Assembly: GCA_017560085.1 (NCBI GenBank)
Contig: JAFYPA010000089.1
Span: 1 to 64,000, forward strand
DNA: 64,000 nt
Source of the DNA: Clostridia bacterium
GTDB taxonomy: Bacteria; Bacillota; Clostridia; Oscillospirales; CAG-382
Reading direction: 5' to 3'
Within the stretch, counting starts at the first letter, position 1. Each line of letters opens with the position of its first letter. The translations under genes were made by a program, and so were the position numbers. This document shows positions 10,301-18,923 of this stretch, in pieces. The notes beneath the pieces were generated by a model. It saw only the letters and a list, made by a program, of their open reading frames with translations. It was not told the origin of the DNA and did not search any database.

Positions 10301-11184
10301 CTGTATCTCTCTACTACAACGGTGAAGAGGCTAACGGAGGTTCCTTCGGCTTCGCATACGACAACGGCGTTTACACATTCGACAGCTTCACATATGCTGA
10401 AGGCTTCGATGCGGCAATCGGTACTGCTCACGATGAAGAAAATGCTACCGTAACAGGTACATGGTACCCGACAGCAGGTGCATACATCGGTGGAGATGAT
10501 GAAGATACTCTCATTGGTACATTCACATTCACTTGTGCAAACGAGGATTACGACAGAGACCTTGCTTCCGAAAGATTCTATGAGTTCAAGGCTGACGAGG
10601 CTATTGATGAAATCTTTGACGGTGAATATTATCTCTACGCAAAGCACTCCACTTCCAACCTTGCGGTTACATTCGCTCCCGTTATTACAATGAATGTTGT
10701 TGACAATGAGCCTATCACTGTTACTTATGTTGTTAGCGGTAAGCTTGTAACAACAAGAGATGACGGCGATGCTCCCGTATCCTTCGCAAAGGCTGTTATC
10801 GCAACTGCTAACGGAACAAAGGTTACAGAGTTTGCAATTGAAGACGCTGACACAGATATGGGCACGGTTGAATTCGAATTCGAATGTGCACCCGGTGTAT
10901 ACACCATTACGGTTATCAAGAACGGCTATCTCGAAGAGATAACAGAGTTCACGGTTGCCGAGGGTGACCTTGACATCGGTGAAATTGCTCCCCTTCCCGG
11001 CGACATCAGAGGCAATGCTGCTGATGAGCAGGGTGACGGCGAAATCAGTCTCGCAGACTTCGTAAGAGTTCTCAGAGGCTTTGAGTATGAAGAGCTTGCC
11101 GCTCACGTTGACATCAACGAAGACGGTATAGTTAATGTAACAGACCTCGGATTCGTTAAGGCTAACTTCGGTCTTACAAAGTAA
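4342..11184 (+). CDS. Giant secreted multidomain protein: metallophosphoesterase, repeats, cohesin-like domain, dockerin (2280 aa)
   Basis: Signal peptide 1-27 (cleavage after AFA). Then a beta-sandwich region (30-205), an Ig-like domain (219-312) and a calcineurin-type metallophosphoesterase (about 322-700) with the metal ligands D331, H333 (SDVH), D367 (NGDLTD), N432/H433 (GNHDE), H602 and H635/H637 (GGHNH). A fibronectin-like domain (775-895) follows, then GGTY-rich beta-helix-like regions (900-1190 and 1383-1690), four Listeria/Bacteroides-type repeats in two pairs (1237-1382 and 1705-1853), a beta domain (1860-1972), a cohesin-like domain (1974-2110), a carboxypeptidase-regulatory-like domain (2115-2215) and a type I dockerin (2220-2280). 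The dockerin has two 12-residue calcium loops, DEQGDGEISLAD and DINEDGIVNVTD. An AGGAGG site precedes the ATG. The enzyme domain should cleave phosphoesters outside the cell; the real substrate is unknown. A diverged copy follows directly. Confidence 0.85.
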   Translation: MKKIFSALLAAMLIMSTFSFSAFNAFAAGGEIVMQASELQGVLQSLGVKAAAKVTLVSGDDAPDGITAAKFNADTCEDRDPIYGSECAVVVENYPTGKGITPATYKYARMTYKYVPAEDDTQSYTPHIEFKTTATSFKSYKGTPLEENKWAYITFNISGTNYTADEVINQFRLYAFGNAVGTLTYRDGTLDANNTVIVDPDSSLYIANIAFFTEEPSEPKITGISFSSNTATVIRGNSIVLPAVTVEGTGSPITSYDLVLSGHTNAGTKISADGKSLIVDKEEESDKITLTATSVIDSTISATLTINVENPKPRSKFDDKNVVLSFGVVSDVHFSGSWNQPRSKAKGSHVVDVFQKLGADAILYNGDLTDAINSGGNVNGDGLHTSKSNYGTKGEQNFREVGYFAQSLWGADEGGFGNGVNDTTKIFYSLGNHDEGGKGVSTSSKSGITYTKVYSAEYFAAVICGWQYDPGSAAAQAVADGMEDSYRSYIADLIDYNRNSATTVTASAFESKYGVTLASADAKYDKYFGHDSEYSFTEYGLSYGNRHMTLDLDGVKDNDYTDDIHFIAMELSQSDNSIKWAEEIIKKSISENPNKPIFVISHYKTSGTTVIGSTTTTGLANLLCKYPQTFQWGGHNHSFLHSDRAIDTSNGYVATDSAVTAYASMYNLTNSNMFGLNSGTEKYAQNAATKENHAYGNGAFVEVDKNFNVRINRVDLYRSFSADYAENTSLFSSAEFTDFANKASFQPTDEAVFIRTPWDLTDIGPEGLHLQDYTKARFELSDVPSFPNADSLKVEEGKIGVIPVKMTLNAVDPDGMVYMYLLELCDAKGEVLQRYYYTNKFYDYPDANIPVITLEHSFAGISPNTTYKVKLTPVDDLMNPGVALTQEITTVDGDTKITLEDGKIAVLVDTTGENATYKWTDGRTYAVYGTFDDAASANADIVYIIKGEGKLYFKEDDGTYTNQFNNFKDNTKFIGLDRDSCFIKYSNSFTLSKNMWFENVSINKTKSDDSGLTLQGKTLTLVNVKASANPLNIFNTGWGKTDPSGTLVIKGDTGLVGNIFPGPNFGDNTGSKGDVNIILEGGTYTSVGSAKARPNNKIDGNVYITVTGGTYDNIKASHTSADHKITKNAVLKLLGGNFTTVGIAGTTNVLGKDVIVMTEAVKASITTLNKAENQIIVTVPDNASDAVGDATFDSNGYITAFAVKQIDGKKSYVNGEAATTFAVENGKEYAITYKTPNTIDFDLNGGEGDVPASITGNAGDDVTSQMPDGTGVGKANHSFLGWSYNKDALAPDTSFVISADGTTVYAVWKAKEKVKITLNAGEGTVSTATVEAFCDVETELPMAYKPYAVFAGWAESADATEGKYDVTVPSGTSDITLYAVYVDVYCDLIYVDVNAETNGDGRTSRTPMNDWKAAMEAGDEDGTIYVFMSSAVVSERATVGIGFESAKGALILTNEDPITLERYDAAAILKTNGHYSTKDVSWDIPIASYDHTGMHMNACGNQVTFGAYATFIPKGEIIPGTDLVCSSVPYLRGGRDGVNGETSVNLEQTGLTFENLDEVENATVYVGNQFGNKVENAYIDIYNGTVSKTFNMGSGLAGVASVNVFNYSAEAEIAIDKHESCDTVIYVLSKNAADLVKVPSGDNVYIIKVYGSGYAEMTTPGELFAYTLTDELYINNVKQETNAECIYEVGEPGTYIVSFDNLARSDVKYDLNGVDGTVPASYVAKEGDAVVLPELDIDIEGLTFIGWNTDKSATTALESLTMGNEAITLYAIFEKATYEVSFNAGIGNSVGELASVTKTYGEELTLPTDYVLYGTGLEFAGWSENPDAAADEVVTAYAGNAATTFFAIYNKIGTANVTPDISDEELAGAYFVITESTEEVEAPEFDIPGTATEIAKYDITLIDAATGAEAELTTEVSFTVELDEDLTGKAVAVYHVCDESEFADVAVDGNKVTFSASHLSTFVIYTVEVEAQYNLVGQYNLVSGVYTVSLYYNGEEANGGSFGFAYDNGVYTFDSFTYAEGFDAAIGTAHDEENATVTGTWYPTAGAYIGGDDEDTLIGTFTFTCANEDYDRDLASERFYEFKADEAIDEIFDGEYYLYAKHSTSNLAVTFAPVITMNVVDNEPITVTYVVSGKLVTTRDDGDAPVSFAKAVIATANGTKVTEFAIEDADTDMGTVEFEFECAPGVYTITVIKNGYLEEITEFTVAEGDLDIGEIAPLPGDIRGNAADEQGDGEISLADFVRVLRGFEYEELAAHVDINEDGIVNVTDLGFVKANFGLTK
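8050..8488 (+). repeat. First pair of Listeria/Bacteroides-type repeats in giant protein 1
   Basis: Two repeats of about 70 residues with the pattern F-x-L-N-G-G ... F-x-G-W ... LYAVW (FDLNGGEGDVPA, FLGWSYNKD; then ITLNAGEGTVST, FAGWAESAD). They join the first and second beta-helix-like regions. Such repeats form beta-grasp-like spacers in surface proteins. Confidence 0.65.
9454..9900 (+). repeat. Second pair of Listeria/Bacteroides-type repeats in giant protein 1
   Basis: Repeats KYDLNGVDGTVPA...FIGWNTDKS...LYAIFEK and VSFNAGIGNSVGE...FAGWSENPD...FFAIYNK at residues 1705-1853. The paralogous gene has four repeats at the equivalent place. Confidence 0.65.
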
Positions 11185-11222
11185 AATCTTCCTATTTATT
11201 ATTCATAGGTTAAAATGAAAGA

Positions 11223-11251
11223 GTTCGCTCCCTCGGGGGCGAACTTTTTTT
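11223..11251 (+). terminator. Intrinsic terminator after giant protein 1
   Basis: GTTCGCTCCC and GGGGGCGAAC form a GC-rich stem, followed by seven Ts. Confidence 0.85.
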
Positions 11252-11376
11252 ATGTAAATGGCATTGTGAATAAGGAGTCGGTAAAAGCGCTTGCGGACAA
11301 TGGGCAGAAATATATGAAAAAAATATTGAGAATATTCTATTTTTATGGAAATTAGTTATTTTTTTGTGTTTTACTA

Positions 11377-11405
11377 TTGATTTTCTTGAAATTGTATGGT
11401 AGAAT
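11377..11405 (+). promoter_or_regulatory. Promoter of the second giant dockerin protein
   Basis: TTGATT (11377-11382), 17 bases, TAGAAT (11400-11405), with an upstream TGG extended -10. The close likeness to the promoter at 4251 suggests that it was copied with the gene. Confidence 0.6.
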
Positions 11406-11441
11406 ATAATGTAAAATTTTATTATAGGAGGAATTTACCCT

Positions 11442-14400
11442 ATGAAGAAACTCTTCTCGGCAATATTGGCAAGCTTGCTTATATTGTCAACCCTCAGCTT
11501 CGTGGCAAGTGCCGCAGGCGACCCCATTGTCGTTTCGCCCTCACAGCTTAACGTCAATGTAGATAAGGATGCGGGTATGACCCGTACAATCACAACCAAG
11601 GACGGACTTCCGGTTATCAAGATGGAACCCGTTACATCCAGCGGTGACTGCTTCCGTGTTGACGGTTACAACATCGGCAGCAGAAACGTAACCATCTCTG
11701 ATTATAAGTATGTTTCTATGGACTACTACTATGAAACATCACTTACAGATTCCGCAAGCAACCCCATTCTTGGTACAAAGGCAGCAATCAACATGCTCCA
11801 GCTCAGACTCAACGGCACCAACACATCCAGAGAATTCACCTCTGATGAAGTAATCGTTGCAAACAGATGGGCAAGAGTTACGTTCAACATTGCTTCCATT
11901 GCCGCTAACGGTCTTACAAACAACTCCGACGGCAATACTCACAAGCAGTACCACCTCTACCCCCTCGGAAGAAACACCAAGGGTAACACGGCAAACGGTA
12001 CTATCTACATCAACAACCTCACATTCCACACAGAGCCCGTAGGTATTCCTACAATCACAAGCGTTCAGTTCGCAAAGAGCGAAATTGAAATCGAAAAGGG
12101 CTACTCCATGAGCCTTCCCGAGGTTAAGGTTGTCGGCGAAAACGGTCCTATGCAGGATGTTACATACACTGTTGCAGGACACTCTTCCGCAAGCACAATC
12201 CTTTCAAACGGCTCTGTATATGTTGGTGAGGATGAAACAGCTACTTCCTTCACAGTTACTGCAACATCCATCGTTGACCCCGACAAGAGCGCTGTTTGTA
12301 CAGTTAAGGTTAAGAATCCCGCTCCCAGAACAGAATTCGATGCTGACAACGTTGTAGTTCGCTTCGGTGTTGTTTCCGACGTACACCAGAACGGTTACTA
12401 CGGCGGTGCTGTTACCGACGGCTCTGCTCAGGAATGGTCTCACGTTATTGACGTATTCCAGCAGACAGCTAAGGATGATGGTGCAGTTCTTGACGCTATC
12501 GTTATCGACGGTGACATGACCGACGGTATCTCCAACAACGGTTCAAACGTTGGCTCCTTCAACTCTTATGGTGACAAGGCTATGCAGAACATGCGTGAGG
12601 TTACCAACTTTGCAAAGGGTGTTTGGGGTAAGAACAACGGTCCTGAATTTACCGAAACAAAGAAGGTTATTGACTCCACAAAGAAGAACGCTACAGGCTA
12701 CACAACAGCTACAAGCGTAGTTGGTCGCGGTAACGGCTTCGATGCTACAACAAGACTCTTCTACTCTCTCGGTAACCACGACGAATCCGGCAGAGGTAAG
12801 TCTACAGCTCCCACAAAGAACATCGACGGCAAGGACGTTAAGTTCTCCGCTGTTTACTCAGCTGATTACTTCGCAGCTATCATCTGCGGATGGCAGCACA
12901 ACCCCGACAGCGATGAGGCTAAGACAAACTCCATCGGCGGTACAGGTACATATCAGGACGGCTTCGAGCATTCCTACAGAAACTATATCGCTGACCTTAT
13001 TGACTACAACACAAATGCAAACACAACAGTAACAGCAACAAGCTTTGAATCCAAGTACGGTGTTAAGCTTTCCTCTGCTGATGCTCTCTTTGATCAGTTC
13101 TACGGTCACCTTGACCTTGAAACAACTCTTACCGACAAGAACAACGGTCTTTCTCTCGGTAACATGCACATGACAATCGACCCCGACAAGACAAACGGCA
13201 CAACAGATGACAGACTCCACTTCATCGCTGTTGAGCTTTCTCAGTCCAACGACTCCTGCGCATGGGCAGAAGCAATCATCAAGACTTCTATCGAAGAAAA
13301 TCCCGCAAAGCCTATCTTCGTATTCACTCACTACAAGATGCCCAATTCTATGTACGGCGGTGATGAGTCCAGCATTACAAGACTTCACAATGTAATCAAG
13401 AACTATCCTCAGGTTATCATCTGGGGCGGTCACAGCCATACAACAATGCACAACGACAACGCAATCAACACAGAGCTCGGTTACGTTGCAGTTGAAACAA
13501 ACACAACAAGATACCTTTCCACATCCAGCGGACTTACACTTTCTTCAAAGTATGGTAAGGCAACAGTTAACAGCAACGCAGACAAGCCTCACACTCCCTT
13601 CAACTACTCGGGTCACGAGGCAGCAGTATCCAACGGTATCTACGTTGAGGTTGACAAGAACAACAATGTAAGACTCAACAGAGTTGACATCTATCGTTCT
13701 TACTCCACAATGTTTGCGCAGGATACAGGTCTTTACACACAGAGCAAGTATACAAACTTCAATAACCACGCATACAACCCCGAGTTCAAGGCTGTTAATG
13801 AAGTTGTATTCATCCGTGAGCCCTGGGATATCACAGATATCGGAACAGGTAAGCACCTCTCCGACTTCAACACAAGCACAAGAACACAGAAGACAGGTAA
13901 GCCCTACTTCGAAAACGTTGCAAACACTCTTAAGGCTGAAAGCGTAATCGGCGGTCTTGACGTTACATTCACAATGAACGCTAAGGACGACGGTATGGTT
14001 ATGCTTTACGTCCTCGAGGTTAAGGATGCAGCAGGTACAGTAGTTCACAGAAGATACTATACAAACTTCTACTACGAATATCCTCAGAACCCCACAGCAA
14101 CATATGCAGGTAATATGCTTGCTGAAAAGCAGTACACAGCTAACGTAACAGGTCTTAACCCCGCTACAGAATATACTGTTGAGCTCTTCGCAATGGACGA
14201 CTTCTATGTTGCAGGCGAACCCATTGCAGTTAAGGCTACAACAAAGGACGGTAACACAAAGATTGCTCTTGAAGACGGCAGAGTGGGTGTATTCGTTGAC
14301 ATAACCGGTGCAACAGCAGAATACAAGCACACAGACGGCAAGACATATCTCGTTTACAGCTCCTTCGCTTCCGCAATTGCGGCTGAAGCAGATGTTGTAT

Positions 14401-17400
14401 ACTACATCAAGGGTGATGTTCACCTTCAGGATGATGTTGTAAAGTTACAGACTAAGGACCTCGAAATTATTGGTGTTGGTGCAAACAGAACAGATACAAT
14501 GCTTCACTACCAGTCCTCTGTTTACTGTACCAAGTACAGCCTCACACTCAGAAATGTAGGCGTAAACAAGGAAAACAGCGGTGACTGTGCATTCCATTGT
14601 ACAAACGACCTTACAATTACACTTGACAATGTACTTGCTACAAACTATGGCTTCAACCTCTTCGGTGGTGGTCACAGCAATGACGCAGGTGGTAACATTG
14701 TAATCAAGGGTGACACAGGTCCTGTAAACTCTATTTACACAGGTGTTGCTTCCTGGCAGCAGGGTCACCACGTAGGTGGCGATATTGATGTTATCATCGA
14801 AGGCGGTAAGTTCACCGGCACAGTTGGTAACAACAAGAACCAGACAAACAACTACATCGACGGTAACGTAAGAATCACAATCACAGGCGGTACATTCGGC
14901 GGCACAGTTGCTATCGGTAGCACAGATGACAACTCCGCAGTAAAGAAGAACGCAGTTCTCACAATTCTCGGCGGTGACCTTACAAACGCAAAGATCGGTA
15001 GAACAACATCTGCTACAAAGGTTAGCGGTAAGGACATCATCATCACAACAGCAGAAATCAAGAAGAGTGCAGGCACATTCAACAAGGCTTCCAACGGTAT
15101 CGTAATTCTCGTTCCCGCTGACAAGACTGATGCAATCGGCGCTGAAACAGTTGACGCTAACGGTTACATCACAGAATACGCTATCAACCAGGTTGAAGGC
15201 AAGACATCCTATGTAAACGGCGTTGCTGCAACAAAGCTCGCTCTTACAGCAGGCGAAACATACGAAATCACTTACAAGACAGCAAATGCTATCGAATTCA
15301 ACCTTAACGGCGGTACAGGTACAGCTCCTGCTACAATCAACGGTAATGCAGGTGACGTTGTAACTGCTCTCCCCGCTCAGGACGGCTTCGAAAGAACAAA
15401 CTACACATTCAAGGGCTGGGCTCTTACTCCCGATGCTACAGAGGCTGTTTCCTCCATCACAATCACAGCTGAAGGCGTTATCGCTTATGCTGTTTGGGAA
15501 CCCAAGCCTCAGGCGGTTATTACTCTTAATGCTAACGGCGGTACATCTGAAGCTTCCGTAACTGTATTCCAGGGCGAAGAAACATTGCTTCCCACAGCAT
15601 CCAAGCCCAAGGCTGCATTCCTCGGCTGGGCTGAAAGTGCAGACGCTACAACAGGTACTCTCAAGTACACAGTTCCCGTAGGAACAACAGCTGTTACTCT
15701 CTACGCTATCTACAACGAAGTTGGTATGGATATCATCTACGTTGACACAACAGCAGCGAAGAACGGTGACGGTAAGACAAGCGCAACTCCTATGAACGAC
15801 TGGAAGAAGGCAATGGCAGCAGGTAGTGCGGACGGTACAATGTACGTTCTTATGACAACTACTATCGTATCCAAGTCTTCCACAGTTGGTAGTGACTTCG
15901 GCTCAGCAAAGGGTCCCTTCACTCTTACAGCTACAGACCCCGCAACAGGTGTGGTTTACAACTCCGCAGCTGTATTCAGTACAAACGGTCACTACTCCAA
16001 GCAGTCCGTTACATATGATATCCCTGTAGCAGCTATCGACCATACAGGTATGCACATTAATGCAAGCGGATACAACACATACTTCACAAAGAATGCAAAG
16101 TTCATCGCTAAGGGTGAAGCTATTCCCGGCCTCACAGAAACTGCTTCCGCTAACATCTACATCAGAGGTCGCGGCGAAAACGGTACTGTAACATCCACAT
16201 ACTATGAATTCGATGACGTTGACGTTGTAACAAACGACATCAGACTCATTGCAAACGGAAGCTCCAAGTCCACAACATCTACTGTTGTTATTAACGGTGG
16301 TGCAAACGATAAGAAGTTCAGCCTCGGTTCGTCCAACACATACGGCACACTTAATGTTATCGTTAACGGCTTCAGCGGCACCGGCAAGACAATTACTCTT
16401 GATGCTGCTGCAACCATCAATGTAATGAACCTCATTACAAACAACGACACAGCAAACAACATTACATTCAGCTACACAGCTGTTCCCTCTACAACATACA
16501 TCATCAAGTCTACTTCCGAAGGTAAGGTAATGCCTACTGCAACAGCAGGTACATTCGAAATTACAACAGAAGAAGACAACATCTTCGCTAACGGCGTTAA
16601 GCTCACAAAGAGCGCAGACAACCGCTATGCTCTCGGTGCAGCAGGCACATATGTAATCACATATGACCAGACTCCCAGACACACAGTTACCTACAAGGCT
16701 AACGGTGGTGAAGGTGCAGATGTAACAGCAACACTCAAGGAAGGCGCAAGCATCAACCTTGCAACAGACGCTGCAGCATTCACAAAGACAGGCTACAAGC
16801 TCGTAGGCTGGAACACAGATGCTAACGCAACAACAGCTCTCACAGCTCTTGAAATGGGCACAGCAGACGTTACACTCTATGCAGTTTGGGAAGAAATCAA
16901 GCACCTTGTATCCTTCGATGCTAACGGTGCAGAAGGTACTGCTCCCGCTGCCATGAATGTAAGAGAAGGCGCTGAAATCGTACTTCCCACAGAAGTAGAG
17001 CTTACAATGACAGGCTTCAGCTTCCTCGGCTGGAACACAGACAAGGATGCTACAGAGGCTCTCTCCTCCCTCACAATGGGCAAGGAAGACATCACTCTCT
17101 ATGCTATCTGGAAGGAAAAGCTCCACAAGGTAACTTACGACGTTAACGGCGGCGAGGGCACAGCTCCCGAAGCAATCGACGTTCGTGAAGGTCTTGCAAT
17201 TGCACTTCCCACAGAGGTTGCATTCACAAAGGCAGGCCACACATTCATGGGTTGGGCAGAATCCGCTGATGCAACTCAGGCACTCGCAAGCCTTACAATG
17301 GGTACAGCAGACGTTACACTTTACGCTGTATGGGCAGTTGAAACCTACAAGGTAACATTCAACGCTAACGGCGGTAATGTAGCAGGTACACTCGCTGATA

Positions 17401-18854
17401 TGACAAAGACATACGGCGTTGACCTCACACTTCCCACAGACTACATTCTCTACGGCACAGGTCTTGAATTTGCAGGCTGGTCTGTAAATCCCGATGCTGA
17501 TGCTTCCGAGGTAGTTACTGTTTACACAGAAAACGCTCCCGCAGACTTCTTCGCAATCTACAACAAGGTTGGTACAGACGACGTTACTAACACAGATGAG
17601 CTTGCAGAAGGTACATATCTTGTTATGGAAGAGTCCGAAGCAGAAATCGAAGCTCCCGCATTCGATATCCCCGGCACTGTTAAGGAAGTTGCAAAGTACG
17701 ACATCACTCTTATGAATGCAGTAACAGGCGAAAAGACTCAGCCCGCTTCTCACCTCACCTTCACAATCCACTGTGATGAAGAGGCAGTTGCAGGCAAGGC
17801 AGTTTACGTATATCACGTATGCGACGAGCCCGAGCTTCTTACAGCAAGCGTAAATGGTGGCGATGTAACATTCAAGACAGAGCATCTCTCCACATTCGTT
17901 GTTTACACAGTTGAGGTTGAGGCTTCCTACATCCTCAATGGTCAGTACAACAATGTAAGCGGTCTCTACACAGTATCTCTCTTCTACAACGGTGTAGAGG
18001 CTAACAGCGGTTCCTTCGGCTTCGCTTATGATGCAGATGTTTACACATTCGACAGCTTCGCATATGCTGAAGGCTTCGATGCAGTAATCGAAACAGCATA
18101 CGACGAAGAGGCTTCCGCTATTACAGGTACATGGTATCCCACATCCGGCGCATATGTTGGCGGCAACGATGAAGATATTCTCGTTGGTACATTCACCTTC
18201 ACATGTGCACTTGAAGACTACGACATGGCTCTCGCTTCCGATAGATTCTTCGAATTCAAGGATGCAGAAGTTGATGACGAAACATTCAACGGTGAATATT
18301 ACCTCTACGCTCCCAACAAGGCAGGCGACCTCAATGTAACATTCGCTCCCATCGTAACTCTCGCAGTTGTTGATGCTGAGCCTATCACAGTTACATATGA
18401 AGTAACAGCAAGCCTCGTAACAGAAAGAGCTGACGGTGATGCTCCCGTATCCTTCGCTAAGGCAATCATCACAACAGCTACAGGCTCCAAGGTTGCTGAA
18501 TTTGCAATCGAAGACGAAGCAACAGCTACAGGTACTGTTGAATTCACATTCGAAATGGCTCCCGGTACATTCAACCTTACAGTTATCAAGAACGGCTACC
18601 TCGAAACAACTGTTGAATTCACAGTTGCTGAAGAAGACCTCGACCTCGGTGACATCGCTCCCGTAGCAGGTGACATCAGAGGCAACGAAGCAGACGCACA
18701 GGGTGACGGCGTAATCGATCTTGCGGACTTCGTAAGAGTACTCAGAGGCTTTGAATTCGAAGAACTCGCTTCTCACGTTGACATCAACGAAGACGGCGTA
18801 GTTAACGTAACAGACCTCGGATTCGTAAAGGCAAACTTCGCACAGACAAAGTAA
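11442..18854 (+). CDS. Giant secreted multidomain paralog: metallophosphoesterase, repeats, cohesin-like domain, dockerin (2470 aa)
   Basis: This is the same domain order as the preceding gene: signal peptide (cleavage near SAAG), N-terminal beta domains, and a calcineurin-type metallophosphoesterase with D313, H315 (SDVH), D358 (DGDMTD), N445/H446 (GNHDE), H630 and H664/H666 (GGHSH). Beta-helix-like regions rich in GGTF/GGKF follow, then six Listeria/Bacteroides-type repeats (two near residues 1281-1426, four at 1747-2043), the cohesin-like region (QYNNVSGLYTVSLFYNG), the regulatory-like domain and a C-terminal dockerin with loops DAQGDGVIDLAD and DINEDGVVNVTD. Codon choice is extremely narrow (Lys AAG, Thr ACA, almost no TTA or TCA), which suggests strong expression. 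The AGGAGG RBS and the start of the coding sequence resemble the first copy. It may dock to a cohesin-bearing partner not present here. Confidence 0.85.
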   Translation: MKKLFSAILASLLILSTLSFVASAAGDPIVVSPSQLNVNVDKDAGMTRTITTKDGLPVIKMEPVTSSGDCFRVDGYNIGSRNVTISDYKYVSMDYYYETSLTDSASNPILGTKAAINMLQLRLNGTNTSREFTSDEVIVANRWARVTFNIASIAANGLTNNSDGNTHKQYHLYPLGRNTKGNTANGTIYINNLTFHTEPVGIPTITSVQFAKSEIEIEKGYSMSLPEVKVVGENGPMQDVTYTVAGHSSASTILSNGSVYVGEDETATSFTVTATSIVDPDKSAVCTVKVKNPAPRTEFDADNVVVRFGVVSDVHQNGYYGGAVTDGSAQEWSHVIDVFQQTAKDDGAVLDAIVIDGDMTDGISNNGSNVGSFNSYGDKAMQNMREVTNFAKGVWGKNNGPEFTETKKVIDSTKKNATGYTTATSVVGRGNGFDATTRLFYSLGNHDESGRGKSTAPTKNIDGKDVKFSAVYSADYFAAIICGWQHNPDSDEAKTNSIGGTGTYQDGFEHSYRNYIADLIDYNTNANTTVTATSFESKYGVKLSSADALFDQFYGHLDLETTLTDKNNGLSLGNMHMTIDPDKTNGTTDDRLHFIAVELSQSNDSCAWAEAIIKTSIEENPAKPIFVFTHYKMPNSMYGGDESSITRLHNVIKNYPQVIIWGGHSHTTMHNDNAINTELGYVAVETNTTRYLSTSSGLTLSSKYGKATVNSNADKPHTPFNYSGHEAAVSNGIYVEVDKNNNVRLNRVDIYRSYSTMFAQDTGLYTQSKYTNFNNHAYNPEFKAVNEVVFIREPWDITDIGTGKHLSDFNTSTRTQKTGKPYFENVANTLKAESVIGGLDVTFTMNAKDDGMVMLYVLEVKDAAGTVVHRRYYTNFYYEYPQNPTATYAGNMLAEKQYTANVTGLNPATEYTVELFAMDDFYVAGEPIAVKATTKDGNTKIALEDGRVGVFVDITGATAEYKHTDGKTYLVYSSFASAIAAEADVVYYIKGDVHLQDDVVKLQTKDLEIIGVGANRTDTMLHYQSSVYCTKYSLTLRNVGVNKENSGDCAFHCTNDLTITLDNVLATNYGFNLFGGGHSNDAGGNIVIKGDTGPVNSIYTGVASWQQGHHVGGDIDVIIEGGKFTGTVGNNKNQTNNYIDGNVRITITGGTFGGTVAIGSTDDNSAVKKNAVLTILGGDLTNAKIGRTTSATKVSGKDIIITTAEIKKSAGTFNKASNGIVILVPADKTDAIGAETVDANGYITEYAINQVEGKTSYVNGVAATKLALTAGETYEITYKTANAIEFNLNGGTGTAPATINGNAGDVVTALPAQDGFERTNYTFKGWALTPDATEAVSSITITAEGVIAYAVWEPKPQAVITLNANGGTSEASVTVFQGEETLLPTASKPKAAFLGWAESADATTGTLKYTVPVGTTAVTLYAIYNEVGMDIIYVDTTAAKNGDGKTSATPMNDWKKAMAAGSADGTMYVLMTTTIVSKSSTVGSDFGSAKGPFTLTATDPATGVVYNSAAVFSTNGHYSKQSVTYDIPVAAIDHTGMHINASGYNTYFTKNAKFIAKGEAIPGLTETASANIYIRGRGENGTVTSTYYEFDDVDVVTNDIRLIANGSSKSTTSTVVINGGANDKKFSLGSSNTYGTLNVIVNGFSGTGKTITLDAAATINVMNLITNNDTANNITFSYTAVPSTTYIIKSTSEGKVMPTATAGTFEITTEEDNIFANGVKLTKSADNRYALGAAGTYVITYDQTPRHTVTYKANGGEGADVTATLKEGASINLATDAAAFTKTGYKLVGWNTDANATTALTALEMGTADVTLYAVWEEIKHLVSFDANGAEGTAPAAMNVREGAEIVLPTEVELTMTGFSFLGWNTDKDATEALSSLTMGKEDITLYAIWKEKLHKVTYDVNGGEGTAPEAIDVREGLAIALPTEVAFTKAGHTFMGWAESADATQALASLTMGTADVTLYAVWAVETYKVTFNANGGNVAGTLADMTKTYGVDLTLPTDYILYGTGLEFAGWSVNPDADASEVVTVYTENAPADFFAIYNKVGTDDVTNTDELAEGTYLVMEESEAEIEAPAFDIPGTVKEVAKYDITLMNAVTGEKTQPASHLTFTIHCDEEAVAGKAVYVYHVCDEPELLTASVNGGDVTFKTEHLSTFVVYTVEVEASYILNGQYNNVSGLYTVSLFYNGVEANSGSFGFAYDADVYTFDSFAYAEGFDAVIETAYDEEASAITGTWYPTSGAYVGGNDEDILVGTFTFTCALEDYDMALASDRFFEFKDAEVDDETFNGEYYLYAPNKAGDLNVTFAPIVTLAVVDAEPITVTYEVTASLVTERADGDAPVSFAKAIITTATGSKVAEFAIEDEATATGTVEFTFEMAPGTFNLTVIKNGYLETTVEFTVAEEDLDLGDIAPVAGDIRGNEADAQGDGVIDLADFVRVLRGFEFEELASHVDINEDGVVNVTDLGFVKANFAQTK
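16675..17570 (+). repeat. Four tandem Listeria/Bacteroides-type repeats in giant protein 2
   Basis: Four consecutive units of about 72 residues open with VTYKANGGEG, VSFDANGAEG, VTYDVNGGEG and VTFNANGGNV, and close with LYAVWEE, LYAIWKE, LYAVWAV and FFAIYNK. GWNTDANAT/GWNTDKDAT/GWAESADAT lie in the middle. The first giant protein has only two units here, so the number of spacers differs between the paralogs. Confidence 0.75.
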
Positions 18855-18889
18855 TAACAATTAAATACCTAGTATATTGTTAATACATC

Positions 18890-18923
18890 GCGCACCGCTC
18901 AGAAATGGGCGGTGTGCTTTTTT
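18890..18923 (+). terminator. Intrinsic terminator after giant protein 2
   Basis: GCGCACCGC pairs with GCGGTGTGC (one G-U), followed by a run of six Ts. Confidence 0.8.

Noticed and set aside
11264-11353. A GTG-initiated 29-codon frame between the giant genes
   Set aside because: No ribosome-binding site and no conserved feature; it lies between a terminator and the next promoter.
16675-17570. Repeat array considered as CRISPR
   Set aside because: The repeats are coding, about 216 bases long and without spacer structure.
15903-18860. A 985-codon open frame on the minus strand inside giant gene 2 (and a 587-codon one at 9343-11106)
   Set aside because: They arise because the sense genes avoid TTA, CTA and TCA codons. 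The translation is low in complexity, full of Cys and Val, and has no RBS or domain.
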